Positions 34,310 to 44,757 of a stretch of DNA of 64,000 nt are shown here, in pieces. Where the stretch lies: the NCBI GenBank assembly GCA_037974665.1, contig CM075778.1, forward strand, positions 15,489,001 through 15,553,000. The letters run 5' to 3'. This stretch comes from Ehretia macrophylla (lineage: Eukaryota > Streptophyta > Magnoliopsida > Boraginales > Ehretiaceae). The notes beneath the pieces are model-generated. The model made no database searches. It was not told where the DNA came from and worked only from the letters and a program-made list of their open reading frames with translations. The first letter of the stretch is position 1. Each line of letters begins with the position of its first letter. Both the position numbers and the translations under genes were made by a program.

Positions 34310-35072
34310 CCAGCCATGGACCTCACTGTCCTAACCAACCCTTGGCCATTTGCTTAGTAGGGACTGGACATCATTAGACCTCTACCCCAGAGCACGATGC
34401 AAAGAAAGTTCATATTCGTAGTCGTGGACTACTTCATCAAATGGGTAGAAGCCAAGCTAGTGGCCAAGATCGTCGATAAGGCTGCTTGGAGCTTTATTTG
34501 AAAATTAGTTGTATGCCAATTCGGGGTCCCATAGATTGTCAGCATGGACCACGGGACAAAAGAAAAAGCCGGGACAAGCCAAAGGCCTATGGGTAGAGAT
34601 CTTCCCTGATGTTTTGTGGGCCTATAGAACTATACCCAGCTCCATAATAGGGGAGACTCAATTTGATTGACTTTCAGAACTGAAGCAGTCTTACCAGTAG
34701 AGATTAGATACCTGAGCGGTAGAGTGCAACTCTACGAGAAAGAAGTCAATAACCAGGGCCTTCGTGAAAACCTAGACCTTGCTAACGAGTTAAGACAAAA
34801 GGTGCAAATAAGGACACTGAAGGGAAAAAAAAGCTATGGCTAGGGCCTTCGCCCACAAAGTCAAACCCAAGCAGATTCGAAAAAGTGATTGGGTCCTCCA
34901 TAAAGCTATATTCAAACCTCAGTCAAATAAGGGAAAATTAGCTCCAAATTGGGAAGGACCTTACCTAGTCAAGGAAGAGATTCGACTAGGTGTCTACAAG
35001 CTAGCCGAACCTAACGGAAGGGAACTCACAAAAGCTTGGAATCCGGAGCACCTCAAAAAATATTTCTTGTAG
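34310..35072 (+). pseudogene. Element C integrase core and C-terminus
   Basis: Text in changing frames: TNPWPFA, RKFIFVVVDYFIKWVEAK (first catalytic Asp region), VCQFGVP, then the region where the second Asp should be, decayed (MDHGTKEK), VLWAYRT, and an intact 78-codon C-terminal stretch from 34836 (VKPKQIRKSDWVL, KLAPNWEGPYLVKEE, WNPEHLKKYFL). This is the Tat-type integrase end, with no chromodomain. Broken by many stops. Confidence 0.85.
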
Positions 35073-35204
35073 TTATTTTATGTAATGAGTGAAATATTAA
35101 TAAAATAGTTTCTCTTGTCCAGAGATCTACGTGTCTTACCAAAGCCATACGAGCAAAATGTTTGAGCCCTGAAGAAGAGCCAAACAAGAAAAGGCATGAC
35201 TAGA

Positions 35205-35545
35205 AGCAACCAAGTACCAGGCAGAGCTAAGATACAACCCCTTTAGGTCGCAATACTTAGTGAGCTCTTCAGCTCCAAAATCCTATCATAGCCTAGAGCA
35301 ATCAAGCACCAAGTGGAGCTAGAACAACCCCCTTAGGATGCAATGCTCAATGAGCTTCTCAACTCCAAAATCTAGCACAGCTTGGAACAAATACAACATT
35401 TGGTGGAGCTAGACATAGCCCCTTTAGCATGCAATGCTAAATGAGCTTCTTAACACTAAAATCTAGCACAACCTGGAACAAATCAAGCACCAGGTAGAGC
35501 TAGACACAGCCCCCTCAAAATACAATGCACTATGAGCTTGAAAGG
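35205..35545 (+). repeat. Minisatellite 1 in element C 3' region (about 92-bp unit, four copies)
   Basis: The phrase GTGGAGCTAGACACAGCCCC recurs with changes at about 35215, 35310, 35403 and 35491, each followed by CAATGC..ATGAGCTTCT and AAAATCTAGCACA. Tandem repeats between pol and 3' LTR are a known habit of Tat/Retand-type elements. Confidence 0.8.
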
Positions 35546-35569
35546 TCCAAAGGTCCCTATCAAGGACAA

Positions 35570-35850
35570 AGGCAAGGGATTCATGAGCTATAATGACCAA
35601 AAGTCTACGCCTAAAATCCTAAAATAAAAATAAGTTTCTTAGCAGACATGCAAGGAACTAAACTAAGGGTTCATGAGCTATAATGATTGAGAGCCTATGT
35701 CTAAAAACCTAAATCAGAAGATCACAAACATCTTTGCAAAAAGGACCTAAAATAGGTTCCCCATGGATTCATGAGCTATAATGACCAAGGGTCTACGCCT
35801 AAAATTCAAAGTCAGAAAATCACAAACATCTTCGCTAAAAGGACTCGACA
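35570..35850 (+). repeat. Minisatellite 2 in element C 3' region (about 95-bp unit, three copies)
   Basis: ATTCATGAGCTATAATGACC recurs near 35578, 35668 and 35765, followed by TCTACGCCTAAAA and, in the last two, AGAAAATCACAAACATCTT. A unit distinct from minisatellite 1. The DNA from 35851 to 36150 has no further repeat or ORF that I recognise. Confidence 0.8.
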
Positions 35851-36155
35851 CATGCCTCCATAAAAAAAGGCCTATTTCAGAAAAAACAAAGAGATCACAC
35901 AATGGTCCAAAGTGCAAAGAAAAGGCCTGCAAAACGCATTATTACAAGCTGCAAAATAAAAGTTGTTCATAGAAAGGCAACATAAATTGTCTTACAAAAA
36001 AAAAGGATTAAAACCCCAACAAGTCCAGTACCATGGCAAGAAAAGAAATCAAGGAGGGGGAACAAGAGTTTTAACTCTCTCATGAGAAGTAAAGGGCTCT
36101 GCAACACCAGGAGGAATGATGACACCTATCTTACAACAGTAAGCTCTTCACCAGC

Positions 36156-36870
36156 TTAAGGATTGAACTTTGTTGAAAGAGCTAGGTCATCCTCTTCAGA
36201 AGAAGACTTTTCTGAGTCAACATCCTCGTCAGGCGGAGTAGCACCAACTAGGTTAGGAATGATCACATCAATGTTCTGTGCGTTAAGGAAGGCTTTAACC
36301 TCCTTGAACATCTCCAAGTGACCTTCATAAAGGCTCTGAGCATGGTTGCATGCACAAGCCTTGCCTATCATCCAGTCAAAAGCACTGCTCTCCTTGAATT
36401 CTGCAACAGCAAGCTTACCTTTAGCTCCAACCTCTCACAAGAATTCATTAATCCTGACTTGGAGAGAATCCCGTTTCTTCCAGGCTTCGACGAGATAAGT
36501 ACTAAGCTTCTTGTTGGCCTCCTTGGCAGCCAAAAGCTCCACAGTAGCAAGCTTATTCTTCTTATTCTCAAGCTCAAGTTGGGCTTCAGCCACGACCCTA
36601 GCTTTCTTATCTCCTTCAGCAGAATCTCAAGGGCAGAAGCTCTAGCCATCAACCTCTCAACCTTAGTGCTCAGCACTTCCTCCTCTCGGGAGACCAGCTC
36701 AGAAGCAGCATAGGCATCTTTCAACTCAACTAGCTCCTTCTCGAGCTTATCCCTCTACTCCTCCAAGTCCAAAGTCGTTTTCTTTTTAACCAATAAGCGT
36801 TGATACAGCTACAGGTTAAGGACGTTCAAACGATGCAGATTGTCCGTCATGGACTCTCGACCTGCAGGCC
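36156..36870 (-). pseudogene. Element C antisense ORF (additional ORF), coiled-coil protein, main exon
   Basis: A coding-like stretch on the strand opposite to gag-pol, starting at the splice acceptor and ending in an acidic tail (DEDVDSEKSSSEEDDLAL) at 36156. The middle is Lys/Glu/Leu-rich and coiled-coil-like (KLEKELVELK, VERLMARASALE, AEAQLELENKKNK). The frame changes near 36600-36640, and stops occur in NVLNL*L, DLEE*RDK and NEFL*EVG. Antisense additional ORFs after pol are known in the Tat lineage, so identity is by position and style. Function unknown. Confidence 0.7.
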
Positions 36871-36950
36871 CTGTAAAAGAAGAATTAAAAGAGTTCAAGA
36901 TAAAGTGCCAAATGTAGTAACAAAGAAAAAAAAGGAAGAAGAAGACTTAC
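36871..36950 (-). other. Predicted intron in the antisense ORF (80 bp)
   Basis: On the minus strand CAAT|GTAAGTCTTCTTC begins at 36950 and a pyrimidine-rich TTCTTCTTTTACAG ends at 36871, directly before exon text GGCCTGCAGG. It fits plant GT-AG consensus and is T-rich. The exon upstream (to about 37160) is Ala/Thr/Val-rich in one frame but has stops. Confidence 0.6.
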
Positions 36951-37333
36951 ATTGTCTACCCTAAGCCTATGCTCTTTGACTAACCATGAGAGCTCCATCT
37001 CAGGAAAAGGGTATCTTCACTATGTTCACCTCTTCGTCACAACACTCGATGAGCTAACAACAAGGAACTGAAGATAATGCAGCAGTAGCTCCACCATGAG
37101 TAGTAGCAGTCACATGAGTACCAGCCTAGGGGGCATCAGAAACACCCTGAACCAAAGAACCTTAAGATGAAATTGAGATAGGGGACTGTAGAGAGTTAGG
37201 ATTTGAGCTCCTTCCATAGCCGGCCTCAAGCGCCCCCGAAGTCCAATGCTAAACATTTTCCAAGAACAGAGTGAAGCCCAATGCCAAACATCCTCCAGGC
37301 CTCCACTGGAGCCCAGCAGAATAGGGTGGCAAC
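36951..37333 (-). other. Element C 3' region between antisense exon and LTR
   Basis: The left part looks like a decayed upstream antisense exon (THVTATTHGGATAALSSV). The right part (37200-37333) is purine-mixed DNA leading to a weak polypurine tract, AGGGTGGCAAC, just before the LTR. No other gene seen. Confidence 0.5.
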
Positions 37334-37855
37334 TGATGTGGCATGAAAAATTGGGCTAAATAAATTGGGCCAAAAAGATAATAAATCATTTGGGCTGGAG
37401 TAATAAGCCATTTTTAACACAGATTAGAGGCCCAAGATGCTCAACCCAATACGGCCCAAATCAAGCCTAACGGGTATTAACCCATTCAAACAAATGTCAA
37501 CTAACCCCCTAAAGATCATGGGCACGATCTACTCTACAATCCAGGGGGCCACTATCCCACTAAGGTGCAACCACTTTCCACAAAATTGTAGCTCCCTCAA
37601 TGGGTATAAGCCTCCTCATGCTACTATAAATACACGAGTGCATTAGTTCAAAAGAATAAGTGATTCTTACTCACTACTTGCTATTATCTGTTTTGCTTTG
37701 TACAAGCATTTTTCGGTTCTCTTATTGACTTAAGCATCAGAGGAGGACCCTAAGTCCAAACCTTGGGTCATTTGTTTTATAGGTCCGGATAACTAGCTGA
37801 GGAATCTAGGCCCGGTTCATTGATTCAAACCCAATCAGGTGAACTATCTTCAACA
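37334..37855 (+). repeat. Element C 3' LTR (522 bp)
   Basis: Starts TGATGTGGCATG and ends ATCTTCAACA, after AGGGTGGCAAC. It contains a TATA box TATAAATA at 37625-37632, with a TTCTTACTCACTACTTGC leader after it. Short LTRs of this type are usual in Tat-lineage elements. The 5' partner is not in the window, so age cannot be estimated. Confidence 0.72.
37625..37632 (+). promoter_or_regulatory. TATA box of the element C LTR
   Basis: TATAAATA lies in the middle of the LTR with a GC-richer upstream region, as expected at the U3/R boundary. Position and motif only. Confidence 0.55.
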
Positions 37856-39176
37856 GTAATAACATCTCATATATTTTAGGAAAATAGTGAACAAATTTAT
37901 CTGGCTTAGATAGTGGTTTTACTGAGATCAAAGGAAGCATCAAAAACAGCTTTGCATTATATGAAACTTAATCAGTAAGATTAATCATTCCAATTAATGT
38001 GCCTAGACATAAATTCATCTTTTTTTGTTTTTTATGAGATCAAAGTACTCAATCCTGAAACATATGTCCTTATTCGTAGAAGATATGTTCAAGTTAATTT
38101 ACCATAAATTCTAAGACTAATCCAAAAACATTAATTTCATAATTAATTAAAAAGTACTAAGATGTGAACAAATTTGTAATTCACACCTTAAGCGCTCCGT
38201 AATAAAATTAAGCCCTAGGGTTGAGAAACATTAGTTTTTGGGACTTTGGAAAATGCTCATGTATGTTGATTACAGAAACATAAGGTATATAAAAGTAATG
38301 AAAAATAATTTAATGTGGCTTGGTCGGACATCACGCTTAGTTTGGGCTATTTGTTTTGTATTTAGTGGATTGAGTTAATAAATAATACTCTTATTGACAT
38401 AAAAAGAAAAAATTATAGAGTCGTACAGGGTAAATGGAGCTGAATTTTATGAACGAGTCTGCAGAGTTCGGGAAAACCGCAATTTTTATCAGCTCCACTA
38501 TATGAAACAGAGACCACCTTAGACAACATAAAAATAGATACCACTAAGAACATGAATTTAAAATATAGAGGTGTTGGAATCAAGACGCTTTTGTCTTTTA
38601 CAATGTATAACACTCACTAATTCAAAGTTTACTACAGCTCTACGACTCTCAGCTAGAAAATTTCAATATAGTATTTTAAAACGTCTCAATCCGCAAAACT
38701 CGTCGTTCTTGTGGGGTGTCCTTATCTTTTGATCTCTCGAGAGTACTTGAAGTAATGTATATATAAATGATAATAATTGAATTGGAAAAAGATTACCATG
38801 TGGGCAGTGCGCTGAAGAATAATTAGTAATCTATTGTGGCATTCCAATACCTAACCATCTTATGTTTGTTTGTAATTTTTTTTTCTTTTTATAAAAAAAT
38901 TAATTACAACAATACACGTGTTAATTTTTTTTAGTTTATGCATTATGCTAGTCAAGGAAAAGAATTAGTTATAAAAAAAATGTTATTGGGGAATAAGAGA
39001 ATTTATGAGAAAGAAATGACACACACCCACCTACTCCCTCTTGGCGCATATTAGCATTCATGCGCTTCGCCTTTCATCCCTTGCAAATAGTCTTCTAGCC
39101 AAAACCTAGAGCCTCAACCTTTCTTTCTTTCCTCTTAACCCTTTTTTTGGCCTTGGTTTCTTTTTTGCAGCCTTCA
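37856..39176. other. AT-rich intergenic DNA
   Basis: No ORF, repeat or element edge that I can support. There are poly(T)/(A) runs near 38870-38960 and a pyrimidine-rich stretch (39116-39170) leading to the LINE ORF1 start. Confidence 0.6.
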
Positions 39177-40433
39177 TGGCTAACAAGAAGAAGCTCCCCC
39201 AAGGTACCTGTTCTAGCAGTAGGCTTTAGATGAGACAACAGCTTTGGAGGGGAGTGATATACCTACCTCAACTCTTAAAGTTTCCCTAGAGCATCAGGAA
39301 GTTGAAAATGAGCAGGAAATACCTGCATCTTCATCCCCATTGGCAATTTCAGAGTCGACTTTTATCGGCAAAGAAGATATTGCTCCGATGGCTTTATCCT
39401 TCCACCCTTGCAAGGTAAGGATTTTCCCCCTTTGAGCTCATCACTTGTGGAGGTTGTGGTCTTAGAAGAAGGAGAAATCAACTTTAGTAAAGGTTGTAGA
39501 GACCACCTTACAATCCTATGCTCAAATGGCTATCGAATCTCACCCAGGCTCATCCCCAGCTAAAAGTTGGAAAAAGATTTTTGAAGGCAACATCAAGGAC
39601 CCCATTAAACTGGAAGCTTAGGACATTGTATTTGAAAATGGGAAGGTTGTGTTTCCTAAGGCCATACTTGACAATGGAAAGGCCTATTGGGCAAAGTGCT
39701 TGGTAGATCAATTTTTGGGAAAACCATATTCTTTCTATCAAGTCAAATCTATGGTAGTTAGTGGCATCGACTTGGCAAGGGAGTTATTCTTTTATGAGCC
39801 ATGTGACAAATTTGTCACATGTACATAGAAAAAAAGTGATTTAATTAATTGACAAATATTAACCAATTATTATAAGTGGATACATCATAGTAATTTATTT
39901 AAAACTCTGTAAGGCCAAATTAGTAAAAAGAAAAATTTCAGACATTCTGATACAACATATCTGCATAATACAGACTAATGTGGATTAGTTTTATGGAATA
40001 ACAACTTAATATGTGGCTGTGACAGATTTGCCACATGTCTCATAGAAGAATTTTCCCTTGGTAAGGTAGAGATAATATCTACTGAAGAAGGATTGTTCCT
40101 TTTTCGGTTCTTTGATACCGGGAAAAGCAACACGGTGTTAGGCCAATTATGGCATGTAACAGGCTAATGTTCTTAAGAAAGTGGAAACCCCGTATGAAAC
40201 TTGAGAAATTCAAGCTTGACAACTTCCCGATTTGGGTTAAACTCAAACATGTACCTACTGAACTTTGGACCATGAAAGGACTCAGCCTCCTTTCAAGCTA
40301 TATTAGTGATCCAGTGCAAATGAACTCTAATACAGAGTCCAAGTCTTGATTAGGCTTCGCAAGGAGTTTTCATTGAAGTTGTCCTATATAAAGATCTTCC
40401 TGAGGTTATTCCATTGGATTTGGGGGAAGGTAT
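39177..40433 (+). pseudogene. LINE-type ORF1 (DUF4283 domain), broken
   Basis: ATG at 39177 (MANKKKLPQG) begins a protein that changes frame near 39230. A long linker is followed by SWKKIFEGNIKD, GKVVFPKAIL and QVKSMVVSGIDLAR, and, after the MITE, EEGLFLFRFFDTGKS, LRKWKPRMKLEKF, FPIWVKLKHVPTELWTMKGL. This pattern is the DUF4283 region found in ORF1 of plant L1-type LINEs and related zinc-knuckle proteins. No endonuclease or RT follows, because a copia LTR cuts it at 40434. Confidence 0.8.
39781..40056. mobile_element. Mutator-like MITE, 276 bp
   Basis: The ends are inverted: TATGAGCCATGTGACAAATT on the left mirrors TATGAGACATGTGGCAAATC on the right, about 40 bp in all. Imperfect 10-bp direct repeats flank it (CTTGGCAAGG at 39771-39780 and CTTGGTAAGG at 40057-40066), the length expected of Mutator superfamily insertions. 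It splits the DUF4283 reading frame. Non-coding, AT-rich inside. Confidence 0.85.
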
Positions 40434-41535
40434 TGTGGATTATATGTCCTAAAAGTTAATTTTAGGACATAATAATTATATTATTTATTTAATATGGACA
40501 GTTTATTTAAATATAATTAATGCCATTAATTATTTAAATAAGAGTTATTAGAATAATATTTATAGATTCAATTCTTAAGAGTAAGAATATGAGTGACATA
40601 ATCTATATTCATAAATATGTTCTAAAATAGTCCTCGATCGTAGGATATGAGTTATAGTTAGCATCCAAATAATATGAGATATTGATTTGAGCGATTAGTC
40701 TCATATTGTAAGGGTAGATGTATAAGTGCTTGTTAAGAACAAGTGAGTGGACATTACCTCTAATACAATGAATTACGTGGAATGGTCAATAATTCGTTGT
40801 ACAGTGTAATAGTGCAATTATTTTTTAGCCCTGAGACACCATGGTTATCTTGTGTTAGAGATAACGTAATTTGCTAGTACAATAATGCTAGTCCTTATCA
40901 AGGATTGAATAATGTACTAAGTGGTTACGATATATCCCAGCATAGAGATATGTGTGTGTAGATATAGAATCTGTCAATTAGAGTTCCTATGCAATCTATT
41001 AATCGAGTAACTAGAAATCATTGGCCGAGGTAGAATGTGGAAGTCGTTTCACGTATTATTCATAAGTTACTGATTAAATAGATTTGGACATATGATTGAG
41101 TAATAGAGTTTGACGACCCTATCCATGATTCTGGCTCAATCGGGATAATTTAGACAGAAGGAATTGATTGCATAATTCTTACTAAAGGGTTCGTAGAATT
41201 TCACTTTATCATTAGTTGGGTAGTCGTGATATACTGCTAGGTATCACTCAAAACTTGCAAGAATTAAATTAGAAGAGTTATAATTAAATATTAATTAGAT
41301 TAATATGATTTCGCTACCAATTAATTATAAACCCGAGATGTCACACAAAAATAAAATTTGCAGATTAATTGGATTAAAAAAATTAAATTAAATTTAGGAT
41401 TGTCCTAAATATTAATTTAATCGGGCTTGTAGTAATTGCATGATGATCTGGTTATTATGAAGCCCAAGACTGGTTAGTTTAAGTCCAGTCCACATGTGGC
41501 CCTAGAAGTACACCCAACTTGGAGTTATAAGGGGA
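40434..41535 (+). repeat. Ty1/copia-type LTR (P2), 3' end truncated
   Basis: Starts TGTGGATTATATGTCC with a nearby inverted echo (AAAAGTTAATTTTAGGACAT). It is a long AT-rich LTR-like block without coding capacity. The style resembles plant copia LTRs. It runs into an LTR of family E near 41535, with no clean terminal CA and no TSD seen. It interrupts the LINE ORF1. Confidence 0.6.
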
Positions 41536-44022
41536 TGCCAGCTTATCGTTATCAGTGACATTATTCTTCGGGATTTACCCCGAAATCCTACGACCCAACT
41601 CTCCTTGGGTGGCATCCCAAGCGAGAGAGGGACTAGGCAACCATGGTAGCCGAGGTATACCGGCAAGCCCGATGCCGTACGGCTTCCACGAACACTACCA
41701 TGACCAAATGGTTGCACTTAAGATGATAACAAATAAGATAACCAAATAATCACAAAATCGAGGGACAACTAAGTAGGTTGCCCTCACATACAATATATAA
41801 TCAATACTACTACTTTAACAGTTATACTAACTCACATAGTCTATGAACAAGGAGATAAACTATTACACACATAAGGATGAAGACTCCCTAACCTGGAATT
41901 AAGCCAAGCATGCTAAAAGAATAGCTCTGATTTACTTCAACTCCCCGAATTAGCTCGAGTATGCAACCCTAGGGTGTTCATATAAGTTTAGCAATTAACT
42001 ATATCAATTCCAACTCAACTTTTACTTAACTCAACCCTACAACAATAAAAACTATATTTATAATCACTTATTCATACAAATTCATATCTCACACACAATT
42101 GAACTACAAGTTCACCTTACCATATCATTAGACAATATAGAAGACATTAAAAGCATTAATTACCATTAAGTTAAGATTATAAGTTATAAATTCCAATTAC
42201 TCTTAATTTCAACAATCTATAACCATATAACTAGATGAGCTATCTTTATAGTCCTACTCACTTAGCATACAATGTCTATTAGAATTTGATCTTTAACAAA
42301 ATACAAGTAATATAAACATTAGAACATGATCTAAACATTAAATATGAAAAGAAGTGCACAAAGGGGTCATCAACATATTTTTCATGAAACTCTACAAAAA
42401 GCTCAAATATACTCTAGAATGCATTCAAATACACAACAAGCAACTACCTGTCAATACAAGTGCTAAAATACTCAATTCCTGCGTTTTCCCCTTTTGTTAA
42501 CCTAAGTCATTTAACTCTAAAACAAAGGCTAAGGCTCAAGATTCATAAACTAATTATTCTATTCTTCTAGTTACACATTATGGCACACTTAGAACCCTTG
42601 AAATCATTCATTAACTCGTATTAGCCACAAAAGCCCCGATGACCCCTTTGCGTGTTTGTACTACAAGTATCTTAACCAAAGCTCAATTAAGAGTTAGAAA
42701 AGCACATTTAGTCCCTACTTACCCTAAGAACACCAAATATATCAACCAAATTCACCCGAATTTATGTTTGACCCAAAACCCCTTTGTTCACCAAGGCTAA
42801 TTAGCTTCCAAACGGAATACGAAGTTTAAGATACACAACCAAGCTATACTACCTTCCTATTGACACTTCATGACACCACTTAGGATCTTGAAATCATACT
42901 TTAAAACACAATTACCCGAAAAGTCTGATTTTATCTTTTTATGCATTTACACTACAAGTACCCTAACCGAAACTCAACCGTGAGTTAGATAAGCATATCT
43001 AACACCTACATAGCCTAATAATTCCAAATGTGATGGCCAAATTAACTCGGATTCGCATTACACCCAAAACTCCTTTCTAAAAGTCGCCAATTTCGTATTT
43101 TAGCCAAATTTCGAGCAATTAAACCACACGACCCATTAATCTACCCTCATTAGCATCTAAAGTATCTTTTTTTTTGGTGAAGCATAGAATTAATCTAAAA
43201 GGCACAATTTCACAAATCCTAAAAATGTGCACTATTCATTGTCTTCCTCACCTCACCATTTGTAAAACAACCATAAACAAAGCATCAAGTACCACAAAAC
43301 AAGTCTCCAGCACATGTATACTACTTTTTGTAAAGGTATTAAACATAATATTGACATATACATGCAAATCTTGAAATTCAACCATTAAGAAAAAATAGTA
43401 GAAAATGCAAAATAGGTTAAAAATCCCTCACAAATGAAAGTTTAGATGCTTGGAGATAGCTTGTAGGCACTTGTAGAAGACTAGGATGAGCTCCAAGTGA
43501 AGATTTTGCAAGCTACATGGACTATTTTTCTTCTTCTTTTGCTGCTGCTGATTCACGGGTTTGAGGGGGGGGGGGAGGGGAGGCAGATTGGATATTATTT
43601 TTGTTTTTGTTTTTATGAGCTATTATATTATGTATGTGTAATGCTAAGTATATATGTTATATATTTTATGTTGTGTATATGTGTTGACTACTAAAAGGAG
43701 TCAAACTAACTTAAAATTAAGTCTAATGGTGAAATTAAATGTTAGCTAGCTCAAATATAACATTAGACTACGTAATACTATTCAACGAACCGCTAAAACA
43801 TTTTCTAAACGAATGTTCCTAATGCATTTTGCTTGAAAGCTCATTTTTCTCGTTCCTAAAACAATCAATATAATTTAATAAAAATGCTAATTCAAAGAAA
43901 ATAGGTAGTTGAAAAATACAATAAATAGTAACCAAGAAAAGTAACAAGTAATGTGCAGTTAACATGCACAAACAGTGAATGCAACAGTTAATAAAAGTAT
44001 GGTGATATTCTCGGGTGTCACA
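41536..44022 (-). repeat. Family E LTR (Tekay-like), 3' end truncated
   Basis: The minus-strand start is TGTGACACCCGAGAATATC at 44022. It resembles family A LTRs in overall text (ATTTTCTAAACGA..., the AATATAATTTAATAAAAATGC block) and has the shared ACGACCCAACTCTCC block near 41590. A donor-like TTT|GTGAGGGATTTTT lies near 43430. The plus strand has an 11-base G run at 43565-43575. No body is attached on either side. Confidence 0.75.
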
Positions 44023-44205
44023 CCTATCTTGTAGGCCCTTTATGTGATTTAGGTATTCAATCCAGTGGCTCGGGTTGATAGTGCTCCTAGTCCGTGATCA
44101 TCCTATTTTATTTTATGCATTTATTTATTCATGCGATAAATATATGATGAATGCATGTATGTTTCTATTTTTTTTTTGCGATAAATTGAAATTAGAAGCA
44201 TGTGA
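44023..44205. other. Unassigned 180 bp between LTR E and D2
   Basis: AT-rich, with two near copies of TGCGATAAATnnATGA (44133 and 44178). It does not match the polypurine tract or pol of any element here. The RT of D2 stops at its right edge. Confidence 0.5.
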
Positions 44206-44757
44206 AAAGTCATTCACAAACCTACGGTAATAACCCGCCAAGCCAAGGAAGCTACGAACCTCTGAAACATTCTTTGGTCTTTTCCAAGACATCACCACTT
44301 CAATCTTAGTGGGATCTATTGAAATACCGCTCTGTGTAATCACATGGCCAAGAAAAGATATCCGTTGCAGCCGAAATTCACATTTGCTGAACTTCGCAAA
44401 CAACTAATGCTTCTGCAGCTTCTGTAAGACAAACAGTAGATGTTGCTTGTGCTCCGATTCAGTCTTAGAATAAACCAAAATATCATCAATATAGATTACC
44501 ACGAATTGGTCCAAGTACGGCTGAAAGACCCGATGCATAAGATCCATGAATGTTGCTGGTGCATTAGTCAGTCCAAAGGGCATAACTACAAAGTCATAAT
44601 GCCCATACCGAGTCCTGAAAGCAGACTTTGGAACATCCTCTATACGAATCCGAAGCTGATAATACCCCTGCCTCAAGTCAAACTTAGAGTAGACTTTGGC
44701 TCCCTGAAGTTGATCAAACAACTCATCAATCAGTGGTAAAGGATACTTGTTCTTGAT
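44206..44757 (-). pseudogene. D2 reverse transcriptase, C-terminal half
   Basis: [50 protein letters not shown] and catalytic [12 protein letters not shown] are followed by a stop (LQKH*, 44404-44406), then [12 protein letters not shown] and [15 protein letters not shown]. The text is lost after NDFS at about 44206. It joins the N-half across the solo LTR when one TTGAT copy is removed. Confidence 0.9.

Larger units (their letters stand above)
7077..37855 (+). mobile_element. Element C: degenerate Tat-lineage Ty3/gypsy retrotransposon
   Basis: Pieces of one plus-strand element lie in order: gag (7077-7259, 17301-17470, 21692-22720), protease (about 22900-23400), RT (23480-24420), RNase H (25208-25492), integrase (34310-35072), minisatellites, an antisense ORF and a 3' LTR (37334-37855). 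The nested insertions A2, B, an unknown 780 bp, a copia LTR and D1 account for the gaps. RT and integrase phrases such as YVDDMLVKS, FLGFMV and KLAPNWEGPY are typical of the Tat lineage. The 5' LTR is not in the window. Many stops show it is the oldest element here. Confidence 0.85.
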
